From: an uncultured cyanobacterium
GTDB taxonomy: Bacteria > Cyanobacteriota > Vampirovibrionia > Gastranaerophilales > Gastranaerophilaceae
Assembly (NCBI GenBank): GCA_947073895.1
Contig: CAMTNN010000079.1
Coordinates: 1-6,976 of the forward strand
Direction: 5' to 3'
DNA: 6,976 nt
Positions within the stretch are counted from its first letter, which is position 1. Each line of letters begins with the position of its first letter. A model generated the notes under the pieces. It ran no database searches and was not told the DNA's origin. It saw only the letters and a program-made list of their open reading frames with translations. The position numbers and the translations under genes were made by a program. Positions 6,171 through 6,976 of the stretch are shown piece after piece.

Positions 6171-6976
6171 ATGGAATCAGCAAAAAACAAAGTACCTATA
6201 TGGCTCATAGCCATCTCTATTCTAATGCCGACATCGTTTTCGGCATTAGCTACTACTGCAACAAATGTGGCAATTCCTCATATTTCAGGATACTTTGCGG
6301 CAACTGCTGACGAAGCCAAATGGATTGTTACATCTTATATGGTTGCAAATGCATGTCTTATTATGCTTTCAGGCTGGCTGGAGTCACTTTTTGGAAGAAA
6401 ATTGTTTACCAAAATATGTATTTCAATTTTTACCTTGGGAGCACTTATTTGCACATTTGCTCCATCTTTAAACATAATGGTTTTAGGAAGATTTATCCAA
6501 GGAGTCGGCGGAGGACCAATGACTCCGATTTCACAAACAGTCTTATTATCTGCATTCCCACCGGAGAAAAAAGGTGTTGCTATGTCACTTTTCGGGTTTG
6601 CTGTAATGGTTTGCGCAATATTAGGACCCTCGTTTGGTGGTTTTCTGGTCGATAACCTAAATTGGCATTATATCTATTCCGTTAATATACCAATTGGAAT
6701 ATTATCGTTTATTCTTGTTACCAAATTTATAGACGATTATAAACCTGCTAAAGTAACGAAAAAAATTGATTTTGTGGGAATGACTGCCTTGGTTTTATGG
6801 CTTCTTTCTATGCAAATAGTTTTGGATAAAGGTCAGCAATATAACTGGTTTGACTGTGCATGGATTTCTTGGTTGAGCGGTTTTTCTCTCGTTTGTTTAT
6901 CTTTCCTAATCGTTTGGGAAATCGAAAACAAAAACTCATTTATGAAAGTTAGACTTTTTAAAGACAGGAATTTTTT
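6171..6976 (+). CDS. emrB: EmrB-type DHA2-family MFS multidrug exporter (3' truncated by window)
   Basis: This is the inner-membrane, proton-driven exporter of the pump. The frame stays open to the window end (268 codons plus two bases), about half of the usual 14-helix protein. Translation from the ATG at 6171, one base after the emrA stop, gives MESAKNKVPIWLIAISILMP and a first membrane helix at ~9-33. Family motifs are NVAIPHISGYF (32-42), WIVTSYMVANA (51-61), motif A-like GWLESLFGRK (68-77), motif B-like LGRFIQGVGGGPMTPIS (105-121) and motif C-like LGPSFGGFLVDNLNWHYIYS (151-170) followed by VNIPIG (171-176). The TM1 position that is usually aspartate in L-D-T-T-I-x-N-V-A-L-P is Ala27 here. 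No Shine-Dalgarno is evident, so translation probably depends on coupling to emrA. A 10-bp hairpin lies within codons 18-27. The substrate is unknown. Confidence 0.92.
   Translation, partial: MESAKNKVPIWLIAISILMPTSFSALATTATNVAIPHISGYFAATADEAKWIVTSYMVANACLIMLSGWLESLFGRKLFTKICISIFTLGALICTFAPSLNIMVLGRFIQGVGGGPMTPISQTVLLSAFPPEKKGVAMSLFGFAVMVCAILGPSFGGFLVDNLNWHYIYSVNIPIGILSFILVTKFIDDYKPAKVTKKIDFVGMTALVLWLLSMQIVLDKGQQYNWFDCAWISWLSGFSLVCLSFLIVWEIENKNSFMKVRLFKDRNF
6222..6249 (+). repeat. Perfect 10-bp inverted repeat inside the start of emrB
   Basis: CTAATGCCGA (6222-6231) pairs exactly with TCGGCATTAG (6240-6249) around an 8-base loop. It covers codons 18-27 of emrB, within the first membrane helix. 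No T-run follows, so it is not an intrinsic terminator. It may be an mRNA structure affecting early translation, or chance. Confidence 0.5.

Noticed and set aside
6265..6655. Two short plus-strand frames (6265-6471 and 6320-6655)
   Set aside because: They are other reading frames of the emrB gene, whose true frame begins at 6171 and shows all the DHA2 transporter motifs.
1..6976. tRNA, rRNA, riboswitch, CRISPR array or anti-phage system
   Set aside because: The window is almost fully coding; the gaps are at most 67 bases and none holds such an element. No nuclease, toxin or reverse-transcriptase-like motif was found.

Overview
The window looks like chromosomal DNA of an A+T-rich, Gram-negative-type bacterium. 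The outer-membrane (diderm) inference rests on a TolC/NodT-type channel with a signal peptide, encoded beside a membrane fusion protein and an inner-membrane exporter. The DNA gyrase B tail, the low G+C and the surface-glycan genes would fit an uncultured gut lineage such as the non-photosynthetic Cyanobacteria (Vampirovibrionia/Gastranaerophilales). This is a guess from composition and style; Elusimicrobia, Campylobacterota or Brachyspira-like hosts are not excluded. Stops are TAA and TAG, and nothing suggests recoding.

Layout. (1) 1-481 is the 3' end of gyrB, followed at once by a perfect inverted repeat (480-506) that looks like its intrinsic terminator. (2) 524-3352 holds two abutting forward genes: an FkbM-type methyltransferase and a CDP-glycerol glycerophosphotransferase-like protein. 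Each carries its own N-terminal Rossmann-like nucleotide-binding domain. They probably decorate a cell-surface polymer. (3) 3355-4695 on the minus strand encodes an outer-membrane efflux channel; its end meets the previous gene tail to tail, 2 bases away. (4) 4696-4762 is a 67-base divergent control region. It contains a perfect 26-bp palindrome (4717-4742) with an extended -10 promoter on each strand. (5) 4763-6976 on the plus strand is a marR-emrA-emrB operon; emrB runs off the window end.

How it works together. The divergent channel gene and the marR-emrAB operon form one complete tripartite drug or toxin efflux locus: regulator, periplasmic adaptor, DHA2-family proton-driven exporter and outer-membrane duct. 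One symmetric operator overlaps both promoters, so a single MarR dimer could shut the whole machine and its own synthesis, and release it when a ligand binds. The two glycan genes are a separate unit placed between gyrB and the pump.

No tRNA, rRNA, CRISPR array, insertion sequence or phage gene was seen. No gene-free stretch exceeds 300 bases; the longest is the 67-base control region. The window holds recognisable families throughout. The most interesting items are the shared promoter/operator, the paired two-domain glycan enzymes with altered motifs, and two oddities at the start of emrB: a missing TM1 aspartate and a coding-region hairpin.
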